Of a stretch of DNA of 64,000 nucleotides, positions 45,646 through 55,446 are shown one piece after another. The translations under genes and the position numbers were made by a program. Source of the DNA: Harmothoe impar (lineage: Eukaryota > Annelida > Polychaeta > Phyllodocida > Polynoidae); assembly GCA_947462335.1 (NCBI GenBank), contig OX381708.1:38257377-38321376 (forward strand). The letters are read 5' to 3'. The notes under the pieces were generated by a model. That model ran no database searches. It saw only the letters and a list, made by a program, of their open reading frames with translations, and was not told the origin of the DNA. The stretch's first letter is position 1. Every line of letters begins with the position of its first letter.

Positions 45646-45675
45646 GCACAGCGCCTCAATTTGCAGATCCTCGTG

Positions 45676-46311
45676 ATGGAAAGTTGCTACCGTGACATGA
45701 AGCGGAATGACGAAGCGGCGCGCGAATGTGAAGCTGATGCTGTAGCCTCTGCTACTGCTGCTGCTAGTGCTGCTCAGCGTGCTACTGCTGCATTTACTGC
45801 GGCTGTTAGTGACGCGGGTCGTGATGACGTTGTTGTTGTTGCCGCTGCGGCTGTGACTGCTGCTGTTGCTGCCGCCGATGCAGCTACTCATGCCACCGAT
45901 GCCGACGCTGCTGCTGCTGATGCTGTTGCGGCTGCCGATGACGCCGCTGATAACGCTACTAGTGCCCGCTCTGCCGCCCTTGCTACTGTCGCTGCTGCTG
46001 TTGTTGCTAATGCTCACGCTACTGCTGCTGCCGCTGCTGCTACTGCTGCTACCGCTGCTGCCGAGGCTGCTGCCGCTGCTGCCGATGCTGCTGCCGATGC
46101 TGCCGATGCTGCTGCCGATGCTGATGTTAGCAGTCGCGTCGACAAAGAATCGTCATTTGTCACTCTTAAAGCCGCTCCAGTGGAACGCGCGACGGGTAGT
46201 AGGGCTACCAACGCGACGGCCGGATGGTGCAAATGGTGTCGTCGCTTCTGCTCGTGCGCTTGCTTTTCTTCCGGTCCTACCTGCTGCTGCTACGGTATGA
46301 TAGTGTTATAG
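45676..46311 (+). CDS. Ala-rich protein with Cys-rich C-terminus (211 aa), uncertain
   Basis: The only plus-strand ORF of the Polinton with promoter support (TATATAAG 122 bp upstream of the ATG). From ATG 45676 it begins MESCYRDMKRNDEAARE, then about 135 residues dominated by Ala with Asp/Thr from expanded GCN codons. It ends in a non-repetitive tail with eight Cys in the last 30 residues (GWCKWCRRFCSCACF, then CCC). The triplet expansion keeps other frames open too (Leu-rich), so coding status is unsure. The unique head and tail in one frame and the promoter favour a gene. Unknown function; no similar Polinton protein comes to mind. Confidence 0.45.
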   Translation: MESCYRDMKRNDEAARECEADAVASATAAASAAQRATAAFTAAVSDAGRDDVVVVAAAAVTAAVAAADAATHATDADAAAADAVAAADDAADNATSARSAALATVAAAVVANAHATAAAAAATAATAAAEAAAAAADAAADAADAAADADVSSRVDKESSFVTLKAAPVERATGSRATNATAGWCKWCRRFCSCACFSSGPTCCCYGMIVL

Positions 46312-46427
46312 TGTTTGAATGAGAACGCGCGTAGTTACACATAGACGCTGTTACAGATGTGCTTTTTTATTCGAAAATATAATTTTAACATAAGATGGAA
46401 CTTGTTGTGTTTTTTTCTATATATACG

Positions 46428-46819
46428 TTGTTTGTTTACAAACAGGCACGTGTCACGTGGTGTTGTTTACAAACAAGAGAGCCACGTGGTGTTGTTTACA
46501 AACAAACCCTAAGTAGGTCACGTTACCCTAGTTACCAGAATGCCGGCTTCTGATTGGCTGAGCCTAAGTAGGTCACGTGACGTAAGTAGGTCACGTTACC
46601 ATAGTTACCAGAATGCCAGCCTCTCATTGGCTGAGAGCTTCTAAGTAGGTCAGTAGGTCACCCAGAATGCTGGCTTCTGATTGGCTGAGAGCCCTAAGTA
46701 GGTCACGTTACCATGGCAACGGGTCACGTGACCAAATGGAGGCCTCTGATTGGCTGCATGTCGATTGAGTAATAAACAGTACTTAACTATAGTCCCGTTC
46801 CGATACATACTATACTACT
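46428..46819 (-). repeat. Right terminal inverted repeat (392 bp)
   Basis: Inverted copy of 36293-36684 with the same length and about six substitutions by eye (for example CCAATGAGAG for CCAATCAGAG in the third CCAAT box). Equal length implies no net indels since insertion. Confidence 0.96.
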
Positions 46820-46825
46820 CATATA
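46820..46825. other. Right 6-bp target duplication of the Polinton
   Basis: CATATA immediately after the right TIR, identical to 36287-36292. Confidence 0.95.
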
Positions 46826-48479
46826 ATATGTGGGTATTGCATAATGCTGAAAATAATGGATGTTGTTAAACAACGAACTCATTCTCTAAGTCTGACGACA
46901 ACTTCAGTCTTTGACATGCAGGACAGTGGTAATGTCCTTCTAAAATGCCACCGGTCCAGCAAATTTACAAGTGTAGCAGGACTGAATGTCCAGTTGCATG
47001 TTGGGCTTTTTCCAGTTGGGCTTCTCAAGCTGAAATATGTATGTCAATATATTGTGTAAAACTATATATCTATCCTGATTCGGCCATAAATGATTACAAA
47101 TAAATTGTATTCTTAAAGGACAAAACTCTTTGATACTTGAAATGCAGAAATCATCAAATATGTAGCTATCCGGTCCTCCAAAAATGTAGCCGGTCCTTCA
47201 ACATTGAAAATTTGCTGGACCGAATGTCCTGTAGGATGAAAAAGCTTTCGCACAGACTGCAACTTCCGCTCAATTTTCCGCCATTCCGTTGGGGGACGTG
47301 TAACATTGCGATGTCCAGCCATAACATACAAATATGTTGATTTTGCTTATATATGTGTCTAGATTAGTAAATACTCTCAGCTGAATCGAGAAATATGTAT
47401 TATCTTTAATATATAGACCGTTTTAGGAGCCTATAACTTAGCCTTATTTTACCACAATCAGTGATTCTTAGGGGACCGTTGTATTAGATTCAGTGCTTTA
47501 TGTCCCCCCAACAAAATGGCTGCCGATTCTGCCCTCAGCGCCCCCTGCAGGCTCGGAGAATAGTACATTTTGTCACTGATTTAGGAGTAGCAAAGAAGTG
47601 ACCTATTGTCCAAACCCTTACACTACAGTCATGTAGCATGGCCGAGATCTTGCTTTCATTTCTGATCAATGTACATGAAGCTGTTCTGAGTTGGCTCTAA
47701 AATTACAACTGTACAAAATGTGTCTGGCCGGTGAATAATAAGTAGTCACATTAATGAGCAATGACAACAATAGGGATACCTGGTTACTTGATCATACATC
47801 TAGGATTTCTTAATCATTTGACAAGTCCAAACCCAAGATGCTAAATAAGAGGGCCTCAAGTTCATGATATGGTATTAACAATTCATCATCTAGGTATACA
47901 AGATATACACTAGACTCTTCATATAATATGCAAGGCATCTATGCTTGTCTGTTGACATAAATTATCCCCAAAGACACACGTCTGTCGATACTGTAGCTGT
48001 AAGGCACAATGGTGCCCTGTTACCGCTGTGTGCTTGGACAACAGATCCCTGGAAGTGTTGTCACACAGGGGATCCTGGTGTTTGTAGGAAGTGTCTTTCC
48101 CCCGGGAGCATCTATGGTATTACATCAGTCTAGGTTAATGTGTTGGATCATTCCATTATACCTGTTGCCCAGGTAGCTTCTTTGGTGGGAGAAGGAGAGT
48201 GCCCAATATGGGGTCGCTGTGATATACAAAACGCATACAGGATGAATGCTGGATATAATACTATCAAGATACATGTCTGAAGTTAACTTGATGACCATTG
48301 TGCTAATACTGCATGAACCTGTAGAGACATTCCCAAATAGCTTGGACAGAGGTTGATCGATTCATTGACTCATTGAGGTATGACTACTGACAATATTCTA
48401 GCCCCCTGTGCAGAGTGATGTCCAGTATGATCATATCACTCCTATAGCTATTATCATAATTATAAAAGAAGGAGTGTGG
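46826..48479. other. Non-coding flank with a weak inverted repeat
   Basis: CCGGTCCAGCAAATTT near 46950 pairs with AAATTTGCTGGACCG near 47207, and GGACCGAATGTCCTG recurs near 62072. It suggests a degraded mobile element. 47967-48260 is a low-copy repeat (listed separately). No gene seen. Confidence 0.5.
47967..48260. repeat. Diverged low-copy repeat, second of three
   Basis: Collinear with 35085-35290 (GGGATCCTGG, TTTGTAGGAAGTGTCTTTCC, GAGCATCTATGG). Direct orientation. Without the Polinton it would lie about 2.4 kb from the first copy. Confidence 0.65.
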
Positions 48480-49385
48480 GGCCTTTATCCCTCAAATTGC
48501 CCTTACCCCTCAAAATGGGACCCTTTTGAGGGATAAAGGCTCTGTCGGGCCTTTATCCCTCAAAAATGGTGTTGAAGCACAAAAGCTTTTATCCCTCAAA
48601 ATATTTGCCTTTATCTCTCAAAAGCCTTTATCCCTTAAAACCTATATGAGTCCCAGCTGTAACTGCCTTTATCCCTCAAAACCTATATGCTGGTCTCATA
48701 AACTAATGTGCACTCAGATATAGACTTGCCTTTATCCCTCAAAACCTATATACTAGTCTCAGAAACCAATCTGCCCTCGAATATCAACTTGCCTTTATCC
48801 CTCAAAAGGCAAGTCAATATTTCAGGGTAGATTATTTTTTGAAGCCAGTAAATAGATTTTGAGGGATAAAGGCAAGTTGATATCTGAGTGCAGATAGGTT
48901 CTGAGGGATAAAGGCAATTACAGCTGGGACTCATATAGATTTTGAGGGATAAAGGCAAGTCAATATTTGAGGGTAGATTGTTCTTTGAAACCAGTTTATA
49001 GGTTTTGAGGGATAAAGGCAAGTCGATATTTGAGGGTAGATTGTTCTTTGGAACCAGTATATGGGTTTTGAGGCATAAAGGCAAGTTGATAATTAAGGCC
49101 TCTTTTAAACCAGTTTATAGTTTTTTTTCATATAAAGGCTGGTTGATATTTCAGTGCAAATCCTTTTCTGGGACCAGTATAGGGTTTGAGGGGTAAAGGC
49201 AAGTTGATATTCGACACCAGATTTGTCCCTGAGACCAGCATATAGGTTTTGAGGGATAAAGGCAAGTCAATATCTGAGTGCAGATTGGTTTCAGAGACCA
49301 GTATACAGGTTTTGAGGGATAAAGGCAGTTACAGCTGGGACTCATATAGGTTTTGAGGGATAACGGCTTTTGAGGGATAAAGGCC
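48480..49385. mobile_element. Palindromic array of GCCTTTATCCCTCAAAA motifs
   Basis: The left part (48480-48812) carries the motif repeatedly in one orientation; the right part (48847-49385) carries TTTTGAGGGATAAAGGC in the opposite orientation, with spacers of 25-60 bp that pair between halves (for example CAGCTGGGACTCATATAG-like). The ends are GGCCTTTATCCCTCAAA and its inverse. A non-coding fold-back structure, probably a non-autonomous DNA element with multiplied terminal motifs. Confidence 0.75.
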
Positions 49386-50197
49386 TCTAGCAGAAGCATT
49401 GTAATAAATAGAGACCCTCATATATGTATGTGAGGTAATAAAATGAATAGAGTGCGGATGAAGTGGAGGCTGTTCGGTTCTGAGAGCAGAGAAAGGAGAT
49501 AAAAGGATCCAAAGTGATGGATGGGATGTTCCTTATTGAAGGATATGAAGCTAAAATATAATGTTGAAGTCCAGGCACCACAAAATGTAAAAGGTCAATT
49601 GGTCTGGGTACATTTTAAGAACACAATGCCCCCCCCCCATAAGTCTCTCTCAGTCTCACTCTGTGTCTGTGTCTGTGTCTGTGTCTGTGTCGCGCTATCT
49701 TCTGTCTGTCTGTCTCTTTCTCTCTTTCTCACTCTAGCTCTCTATCCATTTCTCTCACACACCCTTCCTCTGATCACACAGCATTGATAGACATAATGCA
49801 TAGAGCATAGCGCATGTTGTATACATTGAATCAGACCACAAGAATGTTATCTGTAAAGAGTAATGTCAGTGGGACTTTCAAAATGCATGTTTCTCATGAC
49901 AGTACCATGTCTGGGCTGCATTTATAAACCCAAATACGAGTCGGGTATCATTATATCCCCCATAGCTTTAGAGACATACTTACACTATCCCCTTGAGCTT
50001 CAAGGTGACTTACGAGAATGTAAACCATAAAAAGGAGCGTAGTACCGTAGGTACAGATCGAGTTCCACCAAACACTGACTTTCTGAACATATATGCCCTC
50101 GTCATATTTTTCTCTGCTTGGTGATGAGCAACAACTTTTTTGAATGTAATACACTCAAACGTACTCTCAGTCCATGCATGCTTGTCCGTGCATACTC
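49386..50197. other. Non-coding with simple repeats
   Basis: Contains poly-C (49629-49637), then CT/GT-rich simple sequence with (TGTGTC)n near 49668-49694 and (TCTC)n to about 49755. No gene seen. Confidence 0.6.
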
Positions 50198-50883
50198 CCC
50201 ACTCAACAAAAAGACGCTATTTTGACCCACAATAAACGTTCCCTAAAGGATTGCAAAACGTTTGTTTTCAACGTTTGTTTTACGTAAAAACGTTGACTCC
50301 AAATAACGTATATAAACCCTTTAGAAAAACGTTTGGATCTGGAACCTTATCCTAATGTTATGTAACGTGTTTTGATGGTCAAAATATAGTTTTTTTATGG
50401 AGAAAACAACGTATTTTTATGACCCTCCTGCACCCAACCCAGCAATGAAATAAGTATATTGGTATCATTTTATTTCATTTTGACATTTTTTAAATTTCAT
50501 TTCATTTCCATTCTGGTACAGAGTTCGTCCTGAACATATAACAGTAGGACCCTTAGCTATCCAGCCAAGTCCCTCTGTAACATCTTTTTACCTCCTTGAT
50601 TAAGAGAGATAGAAAATCTATCATTGCAAGAGATATATAATTAGCACAGCCCCAGTTCCAATTGGCTATAAGTAATTCTCAATTCCACATTATGGGTGTT
50701 TGCATCACCATACCCTCCATAAATCGTATATCAATCATTCTTTTGGACATTATTTGTACAATCCATATTTGATATGGAATATTACAACTGCAATAATTAA
50801 AATATGTTTGTAAAAGTATTGTTGTGACACCTATTAATTAAGATAATGAGGTTGAGACGCAGCTAAATCCCATCAGAAAGATA

Positions 50884-51340
50884 GTGCTGCCTCCTGGTAG
50901 GGGGGGTGGTTAGCGCAAATTTTTTGTGGTCTGCAGCCTAAAATATGGTACTCATCATGGGAAACAAGAAGCTGGCTCTCGTTTTTGATTTTGAAAACTC
51001 CTACCCCCCCGTACGCCCCCTCCGAAGATAAAAAGTCGGAAAATAATTAATTAATTCAATTAAAAAATTCCCACATAGTGTGCATCCCTTAATATTCACA
51101 TCAAATCACTTTGAGGTGAAATGTAAAAATAAAGTAGACTAAAATGAGCTATTTTGAAATTTTGGGAAAATTCAAGATGGCCGCCATTGGCAAAAAACAC
51201 AGTTTTCAATGTAATTCTATCCATATTTGGTCTGCCACACCTGAAATCTCTATAGAATCACTTTGCTATGGTTTATAATGACATTCTGCACCAAAGTCAG
51301 CTATTTTTGAAACTTTTGAAAATTCAAGATGGCCACCATT
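50884..51340 (+). repeat. Left arm of inner inverted repeat
   Basis: Pairs with 54560-55025 inverted; shared words include CCGTACGCCCCCTCC, CCCACATAGTGTGCATCCCT and TCAAATCACTTTGAGGTGAA. Confidence 0.85.
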
Positions 51341-51490
51341 GGCAAAAAACACTGTTTTTTAATGTAATTCTATCCATATTTGGCCTGCCACACCTGAAAT
51401 CTCAATGGAATCACTTGGCTATGGTGTATAATGACATACTGCACTAAAGTCAGCTATTCTGAAGCTTTTGAAAAATCAAGATGGCCGCCA
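51170..51490. repeat. 152-bp tandem repeat, two and a part copies
   Basis: TTCAAGATGGCC(G/A)CCATTGG recurs near 51171 and 51323 and, changed, near 51475, followed by the shared CTATCCATATTTGG(T/C)CTGCC and GAATCACTT(T/G)GCTATGG. Inverted relatives are found near 53790 and 54565-54730. Confidence 0.8.
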
Positions 51491-51641
51491 TTGAGAAAAA
51501 AAACATCATTTTCCAGTGTTAATTATGTCCATACTTGGTCCGTATAATTACATTCTTATATAGTCGACTACACAGGAAACCTATACTGATACTGTTTCTA
51601 AAATATCCAAAATGGCTGTCATCAGACAAAAGCAATGTTAA

Positions 51642-52383
51642 GGATACACACTACCCTCCTCTTTCCAGGCAGAAAATACACATCAAATGGCTTATAATTT
51701 AATGAGTTTTTGTCCGAGCATTACTTATTATACACCATTATGACCGTATACTATGCCCCTTTCAAATGCCTTGGATTAGAATGACCGTTGCTAGGGATGG
51801 AATGTGAATGGAACAAAAACGTTCTTTTTTGAGTAATTTTTTTTCAAACAGCCCTTTTGGATAAAAACTAATCAAAATTAACATTTTTGAGGATTCTAAT
51901 GTAATCTACACATAATTTAGCAGGGAACCGTCTTTTTGTTAATGGATAGTCCTATTATTAAGGTCTACAGAGCTATTTAAAGTAAAAAAGTTGGGAAAAA
52001 AATGAAAAATTGAAAAATCACCATATTTTTCCAATTTTCTTGCTTTAAACTGCTCTGTAGACCTTAATAATAGGAATATCCATTCACAAAAAGACGGTTC
52101 CCTGCTAAATTATGTCCAGAATAGTTTCAAATCATCAAAAATGGTAATTCTGATGATATTCTACCCCATAGGGCTGTTCAAAAAATAATGACCTAAAATA
52201 GAACGTTTTTGTTCCATTCACATTCCTTCCCTAGCAACGGCCATTAAAACCCAGGGAATTTGAAAGGGGCATTATATACGTTCATAATGGTGTAATATAA
52301 TCAATGCTCAGACAAGAAATCATCATGCTATAGATCATTCAATGTGTATTTTCTGCCTGGAAAGAGGAGGGTAGTGTGTATCC
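51642..52383. mobile_element. TTAA-flanked fold-back MITE, copy B
   Basis: 742 bp, flanked by TTAA (51638-51641 and 52384-52387). Ends GGATACACACTACCCTCCTC and its inverse. Same family as 6790-7533 (744 bp), including the AATGTGAATGGAACAAAAAC and CCGTTGCTAGGGATGG segments. Inserted in the 5.2-kb fold-back element, so it is younger than that element. Confidence 0.88.
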
Positions 52384-53096
52384 TTAAATCTTTTATAGAC
52401 TGAAATGTAGAGTGTTGCATAGGACAATTATAATCAAAACTAAATTCACTCAAAACCTTGAGAAATAAATCGCTGTGGGTTACAACAGCTTTTCTAGCTA
52501 TAGTTTTGGCTCCTAACACCAAATGTATGAATCAACTCCTCATATGACAGTCATACATTGATTATCTCCTGTGGGATTTGCTCTTATGAATAGACTTCAC
52601 TCCTATGGTTATCTATTGTATGTATATTCCACTTTTCTGGTGGATTACCTGCTATTTCTGAGACTATTTTGGAATCATCCTATAATGGATCCAGTAACCA
52701 ACCCCTGAACTTATAGCCTCATTGTCCAGATACCAAGGTAGTCTTCTATCTTGGGTTAAACTGTGTAATATGAGAAAAGGGAAGAAAAGGGTATGGGTTT
52801 AAACCAATCCAAAGGGCGTTGGTAATTTTATTGATACTGGTGGGATCTGTAACGTAGTTTGTATGTGTATCGCAGCATTTACGCAGAGTATGTTAACCCT
52901 TTGACCACTGGATTCCTGGCAGTGACTCTTATTAAGGAGGCACTACTGTTATCTGGGATCCCTGTAGTGCCCCAATTGGGATAAATGAGGTTTTGTTTTA
53001 ACTCTGAATTTTGTATATTGCATTAATTGTTCATGCTATAAACATTCTAATATGTAGGCTCTACCAAGATTTTTTACGAATTTTCCAACCGTATAT

Positions 53097-53719
53097 ACCG
53101 CGGTAAATACTTGCATATAACTGGCATGTCACAAATAACCTGCATCCCTAAGCCTGCACACTCAAAAAGATCCTGTGACTTGCACCTCCTATGATTTTCG
53201 GTACTTTGGTATATATACCATAAATTCCTGCATACTACCCACGGGTACCAAAACACCAGTGCGGGTTTAGGATTTTCCCAAAGTCTAGGTGTGGGTAATA
53301 TGAGGGTTCTTGGATTTTCTAATTTGAGAAATTGCTGTAAAATGACCCCTCCCCTTCTTCAGCTCCTTTGGGCATCACACCTCCCACTGCCATCAGTCCC
53401 CACCCACGGCAGGCAGCAGCTTTAGAGGTCACAGCTTACAACAACCCCCCCCCCTCCTCAAGTCCCCAGGATACATTGTTTTATTATTTGGCGGTTACAA
53501 CTCCCCACCACCCACCCACCAACCCCAACTGGGCAACTTTGGCGTTCACACCTTACTCACTCTAGGGCAGGTAAACAGCATTCAACTGCTGGCAGAGGGG
53601 TGGGGTGTATGGGTAATACATGTACATATAGCTATTTTACAAAAGTCTAGGTGCGGGTTTTTCCCTGGGACCACTCAGACCCTTAGTTGGGGTGCAGGTT
53701 ATACGCGAGAATTTACGGT
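53097..53719. mobile_element. 623-bp MITE with ACCGCGGTAAATACTTGCAT ends
   Basis: The left end ACCGCGGTAAATACTTGCAT and the inverted right end ACCGTAAATTCTCGCGTATA pair through ATAAC and GCACC; the flanks are TA-rich. The interior carries CTAGGTG(T/C)GGGT in two places and a C-rich patch (53440-53530). The 65-codon Pro-rich frame there is not a gene. Confidence 0.65.
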
Positions 53720-54559
53720 ACATCCAGATAGCCTATAACGAGCAATCTGACTTTGGGGACCTTCTATGATAAATATTTTTACCATAGGCAGCCATCTTGA
53801 AATTTGAAAAAACTTAATGATAGCTGACCATCCTATATCAAAGTGCTTTTGTGTGGGTTTCATGCATGGTAGACAAAAATACGAATATAAAATTACATTG
53901 AAAAGCAATGTTTCCAGCTATTGGTAGGGACCCAGGAATCCGCTAGGTGCGCCCCTGTGCACAGTGCACACAGCAGGTTGGTATTTTGGTGCAGCTATCT
54001 ATATAAGAAATAGGTGAAACCCTATGAAGTTGTGAATGCTACCAGTTGCTACTTGGTATGTGATTTTGTCCAATATGTTGTTATATGGTGTTAAAGAATG
54101 GAAGCAAACAGAGGAAGCTCTCACCTGTTCCTAGGCCAAAACATTAAAATGATTATGATTGGTTCATTAAGACAATTTGTTTACTCTATACTTACACCCA
54201 CTGAGGTGACTTGCAGTGTATTGGGTGATCATGTTAAGAGGGTCTGTCAATCATGGTCCAGCCTGGCCAGTACTCCAGATGCCCTCCAAACCCCTTACAT
54301 AACTACTTCCCACTCACCAGCCTGACACAAATAGGCACCACCACCTCTCAGATTGACTCCAAATCTAGATAGCAATTACATAGAAGATATACTAGGGGAA
54401 CTTGGTAGGTTTTGATGACACATATCTGATGAATGCCTGGGTTCTAGGATGGATAGAAAGAAAATTCCAAAAGATTTGCATTATATTTCTTATGTTCTAC
54501 ATAATAGAAGAAAAGAAATTGACTTTTTAATAATTCTCAATTTTTTCTGGAGTCCCTAC

Positions 54560-55025
54560 TATTGGCGGCCATCTTGAGATTTTCAAAAGTTTCAAAATAG
54601 CTGACTTTGGTGCAGTATGTCATTATAAACCATAGCAAAGTGATTCTATAGAGATTTCAGGTGTGGCAGACCAAATATGGATAGAATTATATGCAAAACG
54701 GTGTTTTTTGCCAATGGCAGCCATCTTGAATTTTCCCAAAAGTTCAAAATAGTTCATTTTAGTCCACTATATTTTTACATTTCACCTCAAAGTGATTTGA
54801 TGTGAATATTAAGGGATGCACACTATGTGGGAATTTTTTAATTGACTTAATTAATTATTTTCCGACATTTTATCTTTGGAGGGGGCGTACGGGGGGTAGG
54901 AGTTTTCAAAATCAAAAATGAAAGCCAGATTCTTGTTTCCCATGATGAGTACCATATTTTAAGCTGCAGACCGCATTCCTAACTTCATTTTGACCAAATA
55001 ACCACCCCCCCTACTCCTGGCAGTA
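54560..55025 (-). repeat. Right arm of inner inverted repeat
   Basis: Inverted partner of 50884-51340; identity is high but with several small indels. Confidence 0.85.
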
Positions 55026-55446
55026 GATACCTAAATCAACAAAAACGTTTACTAACGTTAAAAAAACGTTTTTCTACTAAAGTTTTTTCCAAACTATGTG
55101 GAAACATTGAATAATGTGTTTAACGCAAACGTTTTTGTCTAAACCATAAAGAAACTTTCTATAATATTGTAGATAAAAACCTTGGTTTGTCCAAAACCAT
55201 GTAGAAACGTTAAATAACATTCTAGATGCAAACGTTTTCATCCAAACCATAGAGAAATGTTCAAAAACGTTGTGGAAACAAATGTTCTCATTTAAACCTT
55301 CTAGAAGGGTTAAATAATGTTCTGGATAACAACGTTTCTATTATGAACTATGTAGGAACGTTTATAAAACGTTTTTAATCAAACGTTCTCCTGCAAACCA
55401 TGTTGAAACGTTTGCAAATGTTATCAAACGTTTTTTGTTGAGTGGG

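Larger units (their letters stand above)
44817..45675. promoter_or_regulatory. Divergent intergenic region with TATA boxes
   Basis: 859 bp without a credible ORF between the minus-strand 216-aa gene and the plus-strand Ala-rich gene. It holds a GC-rich GGCGGT repeat (44935-45000), TATAAAA on the minus strand (45035-45041), and TATATAAG on the plus strand (45547-45554). Short frames near 45265-45462 on both strands are unsupported. Confidence 0.5.
36293..46819. mobile_element. Polinton/Maverick element lacking DNA polymerase B
   Basis: A 10,527-bp element bounded by 392-bp TIRs and a 6-bp target duplication. It encodes integrase, packaging ATPase, adenovirus-type protease, major capsid and other Polinton proteins, mostly on the minus strand with gaps of a few bases or short overlaps. 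GC content is visibly higher than in the flanks. Typical Polintons are 15-20 kb and carry a protein-primed polymerase of over 1,000 residues. No fragment of one is present here, and there is no unexplained space large enough for it. TIRs about 98% identical and unbroken genes indicate a recent insertion. Confidence 0.97.
50198..55446. mobile_element. 5.2-kb fold-back element with CCCACTCAACA ends and TC target duplication
   Basis: The inverted ends CCCACTCAACAAAAAGACG and CCCACTCAACAAAAAACGTT are flanked by a direct TC on both sides. Both terminal regions (50198-50460 and about 55027-55446) are rich in AACGTT. Inside these, 50884-51340 and 54560-55025 form a second, long inverted pair. Two unrelated MITEs (51642-52383 and 53097-53719) have inserted inside. 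No transposase frame. Confidence 0.75.

Noticed and set aside
45559..45675. N-terminal extension of the Ala-rich ORF with a Leu run resembling a signal peptide
   Set aside because: It would need a GTG start at 45559, which lies almost on the TATA box; the Leu run is a (CTA)n microsatellite in the leader.
48480..49385. CRISPR-like array
   Set aside because: Repeats invert orientation at the centre, spacers pair with each other, and the setting is an animal genome.
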